Source of the DNA: JBEIHX01 sp040381075
GTDB lineage: Bacteria; Pseudomonadota; Alphaproteobacteria; Caulobacterales; Aquidulcibacteraceae
Direction of reading: 5' to 3'
Length of the DNA: 64,000 nt
NCBI GenBank assembly: GCA_040381075.1
Contig: JBEIHX010000001.1
Span: forward strand, 124,001-188,000
The translations under genes and the position numbers were made by a program. The notes under the pieces were generated by a model. The model was not told the origin of the DNA. It was given only the letters and a program-made list of their open reading frames with translations, and searched no databases. Positions within the stretch are counted from its first letter, which is position 1, and each line of letters begins with the position of its first letter. This document shows positions 17,020-25,476 of the stretch, piece after piece.

Positions 17020-17970
17020 ATGATCACCACCGCGTTCGTTTTTCCGGGCCAGGGCAGCCAGGAGGTCGGCATGGGCGAGGCCCTGGCTGCGGCGTCGCCG
17101 ACAGCCCGCGCCGTCTTTGAGGAAGTGGACGCCGCCCTTGGGCAAAAGCTTTCTGCGCTGATGTGGGATGGGCCGATTGAGACCCTGACCCTGACAGAGA
17201 ATGCGCAGCCTGCGTTGATGGCGGTGAGCGTCGCCGCGGTCCGCAGCCTCGCCGTCGATCATGGCGTGCCGGTGAGCGCCGCTGCTTGGGTCGCCGGGCA
17301 CAGTCTCGGCGAGTACTCCGCCCTGGCCGCCGCCGGCGCAATTGAGCTCGCCGACGCCGCCCGCCTGTTGCGCCTGCGCGGTCAGGCGATGCAACGCGCC
17401 GCTCCGCTGGGCGCCGGGGCGATGGCCTCCCTGATCGGCAAAGTGGATGTGGCGCTGGCGGAGGAGATCGCGGCGGAGGGCGCGAAAGTCGCCCCAGTCG
17501 TTGTGGCGAATGACAACAATGTTGGAAACGTTGTGATCTCCGGCGCCAAGGCGGGCGTCGAGGCCGCCATCGCGGCAGCCAAGACACGGGGCGTGCGCGC
17601 AATTCCGCTCAATGTGTCCGCACCGTTCCACAGTCCGCTAATGGCTCCGGCGGCCGAGGAAATGCGCGCAGCGCTCGCCGGGGTGCGCATAGGCGCTCCG
17701 GCGCCCCCGCTGGTGGCGAATGTGACTGCTGCGCCGGCCGCCGAGGCCGAGACGATCCGTCGCCTGCTGGTCGAGCAGGTGACCGGGCGCGTGCGCTGGC
17801 GCGAAAGCATCGCCTGGATGGCGACCGCCGGCGGCGTGGTGCGGTTTGTGGAGCTTGGCGCGGGCAAGGTCCTCGCCGGCATGATCCGGCGCATTGCGGA
17901 CGGCGCCGAGGCGGTTTCGGCCGGCGATCCGGAAACCATAGCGGCCGCGGCCGCAGCGCTCCGGGGCTGA
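17020..17970 (+). CDS. fabD: Malonyl-CoA:ACP transacylase
   Basis: This 316-residue cytosolic enzyme loads malonate onto ACP for fatty-acid elongation. The catalytic nucleophile is Ser95 in AGHSLGEYSA and the catalytic histidine is His204 in SAPFHSPLM; the opening FVFPGQGSQ loop is also diagnostic. I place the start at the ATG at 17020 with GAGG five bases ahead, rather than the in-frame TTG at 17005. It begins the cluster fabD-fabG-acpP-fabF and is 17 bases before fabG. Confidence 0.97.
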   Translation: MITTAFVFPGQGSQEVGMGEALAAASPTARAVFEEVDAALGQKLSALMWDGPIETLTLTENAQPALMAVSVAAVRSLAVDHGVPVSAAAWVAGHSLGEYSALAAAGAIELADAARLLRLRGQAMQRAAPLGAGAMASLIGKVDVALAEEIAAEGAKVAPVVVANDNNVGNVVISGAKAGVEAAIAAAKTRGVRAIPLNVSAPFHSPLMAPAAEEMRAALAGVRIGAPAPPLVANVTAAPAAEAETIRRLLVEQVTGRVRWRESIAWMATAGGVVRFVELGAGKVLAGMIRRIADGAEAVSAGDPETIAAAAAALRG

Positions 17971-17987
17971 CGGGAAAGGATACAGGC

Positions 17988-18722
17988 ATGTTTGATCTTA
18001 CCGGCAAGAAGGCCCTGGTGACCGGGGCGACCGGCGGCATAGGCGGGGCAATTGCACGCGCGTTTGTTGAGCGCGGCGCGACGGTCGCGCTGTCGGGCAC
18101 GCGTCGCGAGGCCCTTGAGCAGTTGAAGGCGGAGCTGCCGGGGACGGCTGCGATCGCGTGCGACCTGTCCGATGCAGTGCAGACGGACGCCCTGGTCGGC
18201 GAGGCCGAGGCGGCCCTTGGCGGCCTCGACATCGTGGTGAGCAACGCCGGCCTGACCCGCGACGGCCTCATCCTGCGGATGAAGGACGAGGACTGGGCGA
18301 AGGTCGTTGATGTCAATCTGACCGCGTATTTCCGCATCGCCCGCGCGGCCGCGAAGGCAATGATGCGTCGACGGTGGGGGCGAATCATCGCGATCACCTC
18401 CGTCGTCGGAGTCACCGGCAATCCTGGCCAAACGAATTACGCTGCGTCCAAAGCCGGCATGATCGGCTTCTCGAAAGCCCTCGCACAGGAGATCGCGAGC
18501 CGGAACATCACCGTCAACTGCATCGCGCCGGGCTTCATCGAGAGCCCGATGACCGATGCTCTCAATCAGGACCAGAAAAATGCCCTGTTCGGGCGTATTC
18601 CGGCGGGTCGCTTCGGGACAGGCCGTGATGTCGCCGCGGCCGCCGTCTACCTCGCAAGCGAGGAGGCGGGATACATGACCGGCCAGACGCTGCATGTGAA
18701 CGGCGGGATGGCCATGGTGTGA
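17988..18722 (+). CDS. fabG: 3-oxoacyl-ACP reductase
   Basis: This 244-residue short-chain dehydrogenase performs the NADPH-dependent first reduction of fatty-acid elongation. The cofactor loop is VTGATGGIGGAIA (11-23), NNAG appears as SNAG (85-88), and the catalytic residues are Ser138, Tyr151 and Lys155 in NYAASKAGMIG. The C-terminus MTGQTLHVNGGMAMV is typical FabG. A GGGAAAGGA ribosome site precedes the ATG. Nearly 590 bases separate it from acpP, an unusually long and repeat-filled interval for this operon. Confidence 0.97.
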   Translation: MFDLTGKKALVTGATGGIGGAIARAFVERGATVALSGTRREALEQLKAELPGTAAIACDLSDAVQTDALVGEAEAALGGLDIVVSNAGLTRDGLILRMKDEDWAKVVDVNLTAYFRIARAAAKAMMRRRWGRIIAITSVVGVTGNPGQTNYAASKAGMIGFSKALAQEIASRNITVNCIAPGFIESPMTDALNQDQKNALFGRIPAGRFGTGRDVAAAAVYLASEEAGYMTGQTLHVNGGMAMV

Positions 18723-18985
18723 GCGGCGCCGGGGCGCGGGCTGGTCGCATCGCCAGGTCGCGCAGCGGTTCTGGTCAAACCCGGGGAAGTATGTTAGCCG
18801 GCGGGCCGGTCCGGTCTATATGGCCGCTGGGCAAGGTTTCAGCAGGAGTTTTCAGGACGCTGGCGCAAGCCCTTCGTCCGCAACGTTCACCTGTCGCAAC
18901 GTCACGATATGCCTCGCGGGAGGCTGATCCCGGTGACCGTTCCTCGAACCAGGGGCTGATGCGCCCGAAGGCGGTTTTGTAGGGG

Positions 18986-19013
18986 TGGTGGTGTGTGGGT
19001 GGTGGTGTGTGGG
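18986..19013. repeat. 14-bp perfect tandem duplication
   Basis: TGGTGGTGTGTGGG occurs twice without a gap, in the fabG-acpP spacer. The unit is purely G/T on the plus strand. Confidence 0.85.
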
Positions 19014-19126
19014 CGTGATGCGTTGGGCGGCGGCGAGCTTCGGAAACGCGCATGGGATGGCGTCCCGGGTGCGCAACGATGCAGCCGGTCGCAGGGACAC
19101 ATGCCGGGCTCCGCTCCAGAGGCAGC

Positions 19127-19181
19127 GCCTTGGGGATGGGGCCTTGGGGATGGGGCCTTGGGGATGGGGCCTTGGGATGGG
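19127..19181. repeat. 14-bp tandem repeat, about four copies
   Basis: GCCTTGGGGATGGG is repeated at 19127, 19141 and 19155 without mismatch. A fourth copy at 19169 lacks one G. It lies in the fabG-acpP spacer about 130 bases before acpP. Confidence 0.93.
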
Positions 19182-19214
19182 CCTGCATTCCAGGGTGCTG
19201 GTCTCTGGACGCCG

Positions 19215-19242
19215 GTTGCGGGGCGCAGGTTGCGGGGCGCAG
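19215..19242. repeat. 14-bp perfect tandem duplication
   Basis: GTTGCGGGGCGCAG occurs twice head to tail, about 65 bases before the acpP start. It is the third 14-bp repeat in this spacer and is unrelated in sequence to the other two. Confidence 0.88.
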
Positions 19243-19308
19243 GTTTGCAAAGTTCACGCGGCGTCTGCGGCGCCGGAACATTCATCATCGGCAAGGACGA
19301 GGAAGAAC

Positions 19309-19548
19309 ATGTCGACTGTATTCGATCGCGTAAAGAAGATCGTCATTGAGCATCTTGAAGCGCCTGCGGAGAAGATTTCCGAAAAGGCGAGCTTTATCGA
19401 TGATCTTGGGGCCGACAGTCTCGATCTGGTTGAGCTGGTGATGGCCTTTGAAGAAGAGTTCGGCATCGAGATCCCGGATGATGCGACAGAGCGCATCCAA
19501 ACGGTCGGCGACGCCGTGAAGTATATCACTGAGCGCGGCGCAATCTGA
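19309..19548 (+). CDS. acpP: Acyl carrier protein
   Basis: This 79-residue acidic four-helix protein carries growing acyl chains. The phosphopantetheine attachment site is Ser37 in [13 protein letters not shown]. The sequence from [16 protein letters not shown] to the C-terminal [10 protein letters not shown] matches bacterial ACP end to end. An upstream in-frame extension covers the repeat region and is not credible; the ATG at 19309 follows GGAAGAA. It supplies FabD, FabG and FabF around it, and its acylated form feeds PlsX/PlsY. Confidence 0.97.
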   Translation: MSTVFDRVKKIVIEHLEAPAEKISEKASFIDDLGADSLDLVELVMAFEEEFGIEIPDDATERIQTVGDAVKYITERGAI

Positions 19549-19587
19549 GCATCGGTTGGCCCTGTCACTCAGCCAAGAGCGAGACAC

Positions 19588-20871
19588 ATGCGTCGCGCGG
19601 TCGTTACGGGATTCGGGCTGGTTACCCCGCTTGGCTCGGGCGCGGAAACCGTGTGGCGCAGGCTGCTGGCTGGCGAGTCGGGCGCCGGGTTGATTTCGCG
19701 CTTTGACGCGTCTGATCTGCCGTGCCGGTACGCCTGCGAAGTCCCCCGCAAGGATGGACTGGGCGGCGGCGCGGCGGATATGGAGGGAGCATTCGATCCG
19801 GACGCCGTCATGTCCGCAAAGGAGCGCCGCCGGGTCGACGACTTCATCCTTTATGCGATCGCGGCGGCAGAAGAGGCGCTGGCCCATTCCGGCTGGAAGG
19901 CCGCCGATGAGGAGGCGCGCCAGCGCGCCGGCGTCATGATCGGCTCGGGCATTGGCGGCCTGCAGGCGATTGCGGCCACCGCTGTGGAGCTGCACGAAAA
20001 CGGCCCACGGCGCGTCAGTCCATTTTTTATTCCCTCGGCGCTGATCAATCTCGCATCCGGTCAGGTGTCCATCCGACATGGCCTGAAGGGCCCCAACCAC
20101 GCTGTTGTCACGGCCTGCGCCACGGGGGCTCACGCGATTGGCGACGCGGCCCGGTTGATCGTCAACGATGATGCTGACGTCATGGTTGCGGGAGGAGCGG
20201 AGGCCGCAATCTGCCGGATCGGGATGGCCGGTTTCGCCGCGTGTCGGGCGTTGTCGACGGCCTTTAATGATGCGCCCACCCGCGCGTCGCGCCCCTATGA
20301 CAGGGATCGCGACGGTTTCGTCATGGGCGAGGGGGCCGGCGTGGTTGTGCTTGAAGAGTACGCCCATGCGAAGGCGCGCAACGCGACGATCTACGCTGAA
20401 GTGGCGGGATATGGCCTGTCAGGCGACGCGTACCACATCACGGCGCCAGCCGAGGATGGCGACGGCGGTTTCCGGGCCATGCAGATCGCCCTGCGTCGAT
20501 CCGGACTGGCGCCTGGCGACATCGACTACATCAATGCGCATGGCACATCGACGCCGCTCGGCGATGAGATCGAGCTGCGCGCGATCGAGCGTTTGTTTGG
20601 AAACGCGGCCGGCAATCTCTCCGTCTCCTCAACAAAATCGGCGATCGGCCACCTGTTGGGGGCTGCAGGCGCGGTGGAGGCGGTGTTCTCCATCCTGGCC
20701 CTGCGTGATCAGATCGTTCCCCCGACACTCAATCTGGATCACCCGTCTGTAGAAACCTCGATTGATTTGACGCCCAACCAGGCGCGTCGGCGTGCAATCC
20801 GCGCTGTGATGTCGAATTCGTTTGGCTTCGGCGGCACCAACGCCGCGCTCGTGCTGCACGCGCCGAGCTGA
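19588..20871 (+). CDS. fabF: 3-oxoacyl-ACP synthase II
   Basis: This 427-residue condensing enzyme extends acyl-ACP with malonyl-ACP. The active-site cysteine is Cys177 in VVTACATGAHAIGDA. The two catalytic histidines lie in YINAHGTSTPLGD and IGHLLGAAGAVEA, and the C-terminal NSFGFGGTNAALVL loop is typical. The length is about 10 residues above average. The gene lies 39 bases after acpP. Its stop codon falls within a perfect 15-bp duplication that also contains the start of the next gene. Confidence 0.97.
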   Translation: MRRAVVTGFGLVTPLGSGAETVWRRLLAGESGAGLISRFDASDLPCRYACEVPRKDGLGGGAADMEGAFDPDAVMSAKERRRVDDFILYAIAAAEEALAHSGWKAADEEARQRAGVMIGSGIGGLQAIAATAVELHENGPRRVSPFFIPSALINLASGQVSIRHGLKGPNHAVVTACATGAHAIGDAARLIVNDDADVMVAGGAEAAICRIGMAGFAACRALSTAFNDAPTRASRPYDRDRDGFVMGEGAGVVVLEEYAHAKARNATIYAEVAGYGLSGDAYHITAPAEDGDGGFRAMQIALRRSGLAPGDIDYINAHGTSTPLGDEIELRAIERLFGNAAGNLSVSSTKSAIGHLLGAAGAVEAVFSILALRDQIVPPTLNLDHPSVETSIDLTPNQARRRAIRAVMSNSFGFGGTNAALVLHAPS

Positions 20872-20896
20872 CCGGTGGCGGGCTGACCGGTGGCGG
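20867..20896. repeat. 15-bp duplication across the fabF stop and mltG start
   Basis: GCTGACCGGTGGCGG is present twice head to tail. The first copy holds the fabF stop TGA (20869-20871); the second holds the mltG GTG start (20890). A GTG in the first copy (20875) is in frame but is closed by the duplicated TGA at 20884, so only the second can serve as the start. Confidence 0.9.
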
Positions 20897-22095
20897 ACGC
20901 GCGCAGGCGGGGCAGGCGACGGGCAGGCGGCGGGCTGTTTCGCACGGTGTTCAGCGCACTGGCCGGGATGTTCATCCTCGCCCTGATCAGCATCTGCGCC
21001 GGTTATGGCTACGTCTACTGGAGCTTCACCACCCCGGGTCCCGTGCCCGGCGAGATTGCGGGCTCATTCCCCGGCGCCTCCCCCCCCGGCGCCTCCCCCC
21101 CCGGCGCCTCCCCCCCCGGCGCCGCACTGCCTGCAACCGTAAGCCCCGGGACAATTGTGACGGTCGAACGCGGCGCCTCTGTTGCGCGGATCGCCGCTGG
21201 CCTTCAGCAGGCCGGCGTGATCCGCCACGACTGGATGTTTGCACGCGCTGCTCGGCTCGTCGGACTGAGCGGCCAGCTGAAGGCGGGCGAATATGAAATT
21301 CCCGCCGGGGCCAGCATGACTGAGATCTGGCGTTTGCTGGAGAGCGGCAGGGCGCGCCTGTTCGCCATCACCATTCCCGAGGGTCACACCTCCGCGATGG
21401 TGGTTGCGGTGCTTGCCGACAGCAACATTCTGACCGGCCCGCTCCCGCCGACGCCCGATGAGGGCGTTCTGCTCCCGGAAACCTACATGGTCACGCGCGG
21501 AGAAACCCGCGCCGAGGTCCTGAACCGAATGATGCAGGCGCAACGCGACCTGATGGCCTCGCTCTGGCCGCAGCGGGCGGCGGATCTTCCATTCGACACA
21601 ATTGAGCAGGCGGTGACCCTGGCGTCGATCGTGGAAAAAGAGACAGGCGTCGCGGCGGAGCGACCACGGGTCGCCGCCGTGTTCGTCAACCGCCTGCGCC
21701 AGGGCATGCGCCTGCAATCGGATCCGACAATCATTTACGGCGTGTGCAAATGCCAGAAACTGCTGGACGCCCAGGGCAATCCACGTGGCATCCGGCGCAG
21801 TGAGATCGATGCGCAAACGCCCTACAACACCTATCAGATCGACGGTCTCCCGCCGACGCCGATCGCCAATCCCGGCCGCGCCGCCCTGGCGGCTGTGCTG
21901 AATCCGCCCAGGACAGATGAGTTATTCTTTGTCGCCGACGGGACCGGCGGACATGTGTTTTCGCGCACCTACGCCGAACATGACGCCGCGGTCGCACGCT
22001 GGCGGGACATCGAGCGCCAGCGCGCCGCCCAGACGGCCCCGTCTGCGGCTGAGCCCGAGCCCGGCGTGACGCCTGCACCGCGCGGGCAGCCCTGA
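20890..22095 (+). CDS. mltG: Endolytic murein transglycosylase
   Basis: This 401-residue inner-membrane lytic transglycosylase cuts nascent peptidoglycan glycan strands. A basic N-terminus and one membrane helix (about 17-45) are followed by a linker and the periplasmic YceG/LysM-like and catalytic domains. The catalytic glutamate lies in ASIVEKETGV, with RLRQGMRLQSDPTIIYG and YNTYQIDGLPPTPIANPG downstream, all MltG hallmarks. The linker (about 58-78) contains GASPP three times, encoded by a 15-bp tandem repeat. The GTG start at 20890 is forced by an in-frame stop just upstream. It is followed one base later by yicC. Confidence 0.94.
   Translation: MADARRRGRRRAGGGLFRTVFSALAGMFILALISICAGYGYVYWSFTTPGPVPGEIAGSFPGASPPGASPPGASPPGAALPATVSPGTIVTVERGASVARIAAGLQQAGVIRHDWMFARAARLVGLSGQLKAGEYEIPAGASMTEIWRLLESGRARLFAITIPEGHTSAMVVAVLADSNILTGPLPPTPDEGVLLPETYMVTRGETRAEVLNRMMQAQRDLMASLWPQRAADLPFDTIEQAVTLASIVEKETGVAAERPRVAAVFVNRLRQGMRLQSDPTIIYGVCKCQKLLDAQGNPRGIRRSEIDAQTPYNTYQIDGLPPTPIANPGRAALAAVLNPPRTDELFFVADGTGGHVFSRTYAEHDAAVARWRDIERQRAAQTAPSAAEPEPGVTPAPRGQP
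21071..21115. repeat. 15-bp in-frame tandem repeat in mltG
   Basis: Three perfect units starting at 21071, 21086 and 21101, plus a partial fourth, encode Pro-Gly-Ala-Ser-Pro repeats just after the membrane helix. Each unit has a run of eight C residues, a likely slippage site. Confidence 0.92.
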
Positions 22096-22096
22096 C

Positions 22097-22999
22097 ATGG
22101 CGCCGCAGCGGGCGCCCCTGTCCGGCATGACCGGTTTCGCCACGGCGCAGGCGAGCGTTGGCCGCTGGTCATTCACCGTTGAGGCGCGAAGCGTCAATGC
22201 GCGCTCCGGCCTGGATGTGAAGACGCGCGCGCCGCCTGGCCTCGATGGGCTGGACACGGTCATCCGCGACCAGGCGATGCAGCGTTTCCAGCGTGGATCG
22301 CTGCAGCTTTCGGTACAGGTGCGTACGACGACGAGCGGCGAGCGTCTGCGGATCAATGAGGCGGTTCTGCGCCAGGTGCTCGATGCGATTGCGCCGCTTG
22401 TGGCCTCGGGCGTCGCGGCGGCGCCCACGGCTGACGGGCTCCTTGCAGTGCGTGGGGTTCTGGAGGCCACGGCCGAGGAAGATTCGCCAGACGCGATCGC
22501 TGAGCGCGATGCGGGACTGCGCGCCGCAATCGGACAGGCCCTCGACGGTTTGAAGGAGGCCCGCCTTGCTGAAGGTGCGGTTCTGGCCGCTGCGCTGTGT
22601 GCGATCCTGGACGATGCGGCCGCAGCTGCGGCGCGTGCACGCGCGCTCGCCGGCGCGCAGTCGGCGGCCATCAGGAACCGGCTGAGCGAGCGCATGTCTG
22701 AGCTGCTCGCGGGCGCACCGGTCGACGAAACCCGGATTGTTCAGGAGGCTGCGGCTGCAGCCCTCAAGGCGGACGTTCGCGAAGAACTCGACCGGCTCGA
22801 CGCCCACCTTATCGATGCACGCGCCCTCATTCACGGCGGCGGCTCGGTCGGTCGGCGGCTTGAGTTTCTCGCCCAGGAGCTCAACCGCGAAGCCAATACG
22901 CTCGGCGCAAAGAGCGCCAGTCTGGAGTTGACGCGGGCGGGCCTCGCCCTGAAGGCGGCGATCGATCAGTTTAAGGAGCAGTGTCTGAATGTCGAGTGA
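22097..22999 (+). CDS. yicC: YicC-family endoribonuclease
   Basis: This 300-residue soluble protein belongs to the YicC/YloC family, members of which have been reported to be endoribonucleases. The N-terminal YicC domain opens with SGMTGFATAQ and includes VEARSVNARSGLDV. The C-terminal DUF1732 part ends GGSVGRRLEFLAQELNREANT, the family's most conserved segment. The ATG lies one base after the mltG stop, and the 3' end overlaps gmk by 11 bases. The yicC-gmk linkage is widespread. Confidence 0.93.
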   Translation: MAPQRAPLSGMTGFATAQASVGRWSFTVEARSVNARSGLDVKTRAPPGLDGLDTVIRDQAMQRFQRGSLQLSVQVRTTTSGERLRINEAVLRQVLDAIAPLVASGVAAAPTADGLLAVRGVLEATAEEDSPDAIAERDAGLRAAIGQALDGLKEARLAEGAVLAAALCAILDDAAAAAARARALAGAQSAAIRNRLSERMSELLAGAPVDETRIVQEAAAAALKADVREELDRLDAHLIDARALIHGGGSVGRRLEFLAQELNREANTLGAKSASLELTRAGLALKAAIDQFKEQCLNVE

Positions 23000-23627
23000 G
23001 CGTCGCCGCCGGGGCCTCATGCTGGTGCTGTCCAGTCCGTCCGGCGCGGGCAAGACCACTCTGTCGCGCAAGCTCGTTGATGACGACGCGGAGATGCAGC
23101 TGTCGATCTCCTGGACGACCCGTCAGCCGCGGGAGAGCGAGCGGGACGGGGTTCATTACTTTTTCCGGACCCGGCGCGAGTTCTATGCTCGCCGGGCCGA
23201 AGAAGGCTTCCTTGAGTGGGCTGAGGTCCATGGCAATTTCTATGGCTCGCCCCGCGAACCAATCCTCGACGCCCTGTCGCGGGGGCGCGACGTGTTGTTT
23301 GACATTGACTGGCAGGGCTCCCAGCAGCTGACGACCTCAGCGGCGGCTGACGTCGTGAAGGTTTTCATCATTCCCCCCTCGATGCGGGAGCTGCGACGCC
23401 GCCTTGAGGGGCGTGCGCAGGACAGTCTCGACGTCATCAAACGGCGCATGCGCGCCGCCTATGGCGAGATCAGCCGCTGGGACGGGTACGATTACGTGCT
23501 TGTCAATGAGGACTTCGACACCTGCTATGCGCAACTGCAGGCTATTGTCGCCGCGGAGCGCCTGCGCCGTGCGCGCCAGCCCTGGCTTGCCGGTTACGTG
23601 CACCGACTGCTTCAAGAGGACGCCTGA
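22989..23627 (+). CDS. gmk: Guanylate kinase
   Basis: This 212-residue cytosolic kinase converts GMP to GDP. The P-loop SPSGAGKTT spans residues 16-24. The GMP-binding SWTTRQPRESERDGVHY and the lid sequence DSLDVIKRRM are clear. The start overlaps yicC by 11 bases. The 3' end overlaps the convergent rsmA by 16 bases, leaving no room for a terminator between them. Confidence 0.97.
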   Translation: MSSERRRRGLMLVLSSPSGAGKTTLSRKLVDDDAEMQLSISWTTRQPRESERDGVHYFFRTRREFYARRAEEGFLEWAEVHGNFYGSPREPILDALSRGRDVLFDIDWQGSQQLTTSAAADVVKVFIIPPSMRELRRRLEGRAQDSLDVIKRRMRAAYGEISRWDGYDYVLVNEDFDTCYAQLQAIVAAERLRRARQPWLAGYVHRLLQEDA

Positions 23628-24466
23628 CGGATCCTGCCGAGCGCGTTTGCGAGTGCGAAAAATCCCTCTGGCGGGATGTCCTCAGGCCGGGCGCAGGGGT
23701 CGAGGCCAGCGGCGTGGATGAGGGCGGACGCATCCCCGAGTGCGCGCAGGCTCACACGCAGCATCTTGCGACGCTGACCAAAGGCGGCCTGGGTCACGCG
23801 TTCAAGCGTGGCGGTGTTCTCGAACCGGTGCGCAGCCGCCAGCGGCGTCAGCCGGACGACGGCAGACTCAACCTTGGGCGGGGGCACAAAGGCGCGCGCC
23901 GGCACGTTGAGCGCGATGCGCGCCGAGCATGCCGCGCGCGTCAGGACGGCGAGGCGGCCATAGGCCGGTTCCCCTGGGGCGGCGCAGATCCGCTGCGCCA
24001 CCTCCTTTTGAAACATCAGCGTCATCGCGCCGCGCCAGTCGCCCGCCTTCAGCCATCGGACCAGAAGCGGCGTCGCCACATTATAGGGCAGATTGGCCAC
24101 TATCGCCGCCGTATGGACGCCGGCTGCGGCGAGCAACTGTGTCTCGTCGACCTTCAGCGCGTCTTCTACGACCACGCTCAGGCGTCCGCCGGCCGCATGG
24201 GCGAGTTCCTGCAGGGGGCCGATAAACCGTTCGTCCTTCTCGATGGCTATCACCCGGGCGACGCCCGCCTCGAGCAGGGCCCGCGTGAGCCCGCCTGGCC
24301 CGGGGCCGATCTCGATCACCGTTTCGCCTGGCCCCACGCCCGCCAGGCGTGCGATCAGGCGCGTGATGTTGAGATCCAGCAGGAAGTGCTGCCCGAAGTT
24401 CTTGCGCGCGAGCAGTCCGTAGGCCTCCAGGGTCTCGCGCAGCGATGGCAGGTCAGCGAGGGTCAC
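23612..24466 (-). CDS. rsmA: 16S rRNA dimethyladenosine transferase
   Basis: This 284-residue enzyme dimethylates two adjacent adenosines near the 3' end of 16S rRNA during 30S maturation. The N-terminal KNFGQHFLLDLN, the SAM-binding VIEIGPGPGGLTRALL and the catalytic NLPYNVATPLL motif are diagnostic. The GTG start overlaps the pdxA stop (GTGA). It is the last gene of the lptF-lptG-lptD-surA-pdxA-rsmA chain and its 3' end overlaps gmk on the other strand. Confidence 0.97.
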   Translation of the reverse strand: MTLADLPSLRETLEAYGLLARKNFGQHFLLDLNITRLIARLAGVGPGETVIEIGPGPGGLTRALLEAGVARVIAIEKDERFIGPLQELAHAAGGRLSVVVEDALKVDETQLLAAAGVHTAAIVANLPYNVATPLLVRWLKAGDWRGAMTLMFQKEVAQRICAAPGEPAYGRLAVLTRAACSARIALNVPARAFVPPPKVESAVVRLTPLAAAHRFENTATLERVTQAAFGQRRKMLRVSLRALGDASALIHAAGLDPCARPEDIPPEGFFALANALGRIRQASS

Positions 24467-25476
24467 GCCCGCGCCCGATTGTCAGCCATGCGTTCCGCCA
24501 GGCGGAGCGCGGCGATCAGGCTGTCCGGGCGCGCCACGCCGCGCCCGGCGATGTCATGGGCTGCGCCATGGTCCGGGGAGGTCCGGATGATCGGCAGGCC
24601 AAGCGTTGTGTTCACGCCGGACCAGAAGTCGAGCATCTTGACCGGGATCAGTCCCTGGTCGTGGTACATCGCGATGACGACGTCGTAGGCGCGTCGCGCC
24701 TCAGGGTGAAACAGCGTATCGGCGGGATGTGGCCCGGTCACATGCAGGCCGCTGTCGGCAAGGAGGCGCACCGCTGGCGCGATGACGTCGCGTTCCTCCT
24801 GTCCGAGCGCGCCGGCTTCACCTGCGTGGGGGTTCAGTCCGGCAATCGCGATGCGCGGGTTTGCAAGCGCAAGGTCGCGCACCAGCGCACGTGCGGTGAT
24901 CTTGGCGGTCATCACGATGCGCTGGGTCGTCAGATGCGCGCTGACCTCGCTGATCGGCAGGTGGATCGTAACCAGGCTGACGCGCAGATCACCACCAGTG
25001 AGCATCATGACCGGGCCGTCTGGCGCGGCGCCTCGCCCAGCGCACAGGTGCGCGATATACTCCGTATGCCCCGGAAATCTGAAGCCCGCGGCATAAAGGG
25101 GGGCTTTGGCGATGGGTGCGGTGACAAGCCCGCGGGCCGCCCCGGTCAGGCAAAGGTCGACGCCGCGGGACACTGCTTCCAGGGTTGACGCTGCGTGCGC
25201 CGGATTGGACGCCCCGGGCACGATATGGCCCGCAGGTGCGTCTGTCGCCAGAATCGGAAGGGCGGCGGCGAACACGTCGCGGGCGTCACGCGCCCCGGCC
25301 ACGCGCACGAACGCACACGACGCGCCGAGGGTGCGCCGGGCTGCTTCAAGGCAGCCTGGATCCCCGATGGCGACGAAACAGGGACCGCTTGCCCTGAGCG
25401 CCGCCCAAGCCTTGAGCGCGATCTCCGGACCGATCCCGGCAGGATCGCCAAGACTGAGCGCAAGGGGCGCGTTCAC
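24463..25476 (-). CDS. pdxA: 4-hydroxythreonine-4-phosphate dehydrogenase
   Basis: This 337-residue NAD-dependent enzyme of pyridoxal-phosphate synthesis opens with LSLGDPAGIGPEIALKAW. Its metal ligands include His in GLNPHAGEAGALG and in IAMYHDQGLIPVKML, and the substrate-binding PGHTEYIA segment is present. The GTG start overlaps the surA stop and the end overlaps the rsmA GTG, both as GTGA. The surA-pdxA-rsmA order is common in proteobacteria. Confidence 0.97.
   Translation of the reverse strand: MNAPLALSLGDPAGIGPEIALKAWAALRASGPCFVAIGDPGCLEAARRTLGASCAFVRVAGARDARDVFAAALPILATDAPAGHIVPGASNPAHAASTLEAVSRGVDLCLTGAARGLVTAPIAKAPLYAAGFRFPGHTEYIAHLCAGRGAAPDGPVMMLTGGDLRVSLVTIHLPISEVSAHLTTQRIVMTAKITARALVRDLALANPRIAIAGLNPHAGEAGALGQEERDVIAPAVRLLADSGLHVTGPHPADTLFHPEARRAYDVVIAMYHDQGLIPVKMLDFWSGVNTTLGLPIIRTSPDHGAAHDIAGRGVARPDSLIAALRLAERMADNRARA

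Larger units (their letters stand above)
18723..19308. other. Repeat-rich spacer between fabG and acpP
   Basis: This 586-base interval lies inside an otherwise compact fatty-acid cluster. It contains three different 14-bp tandem repeats (18986-19013, 19127-19181 and 19215-19242). A weak 4-bp hairpin followed by TTTT at 18962-18978 could end fabG transcription. The open frames on both strands are low-complexity translations of the repeats and I reject them as genes. The acpP promoter must lie here, but I cannot point to one with confidence. Confidence 0.65.

Noticed and set aside
18880..18980. Possible tRNA or small RNA in the fabG-acpP spacer
   Set aside because: A GTTCCTCGAACC-like string resembles a T-arm, but no acceptor or anticodon arms can be paired around it.
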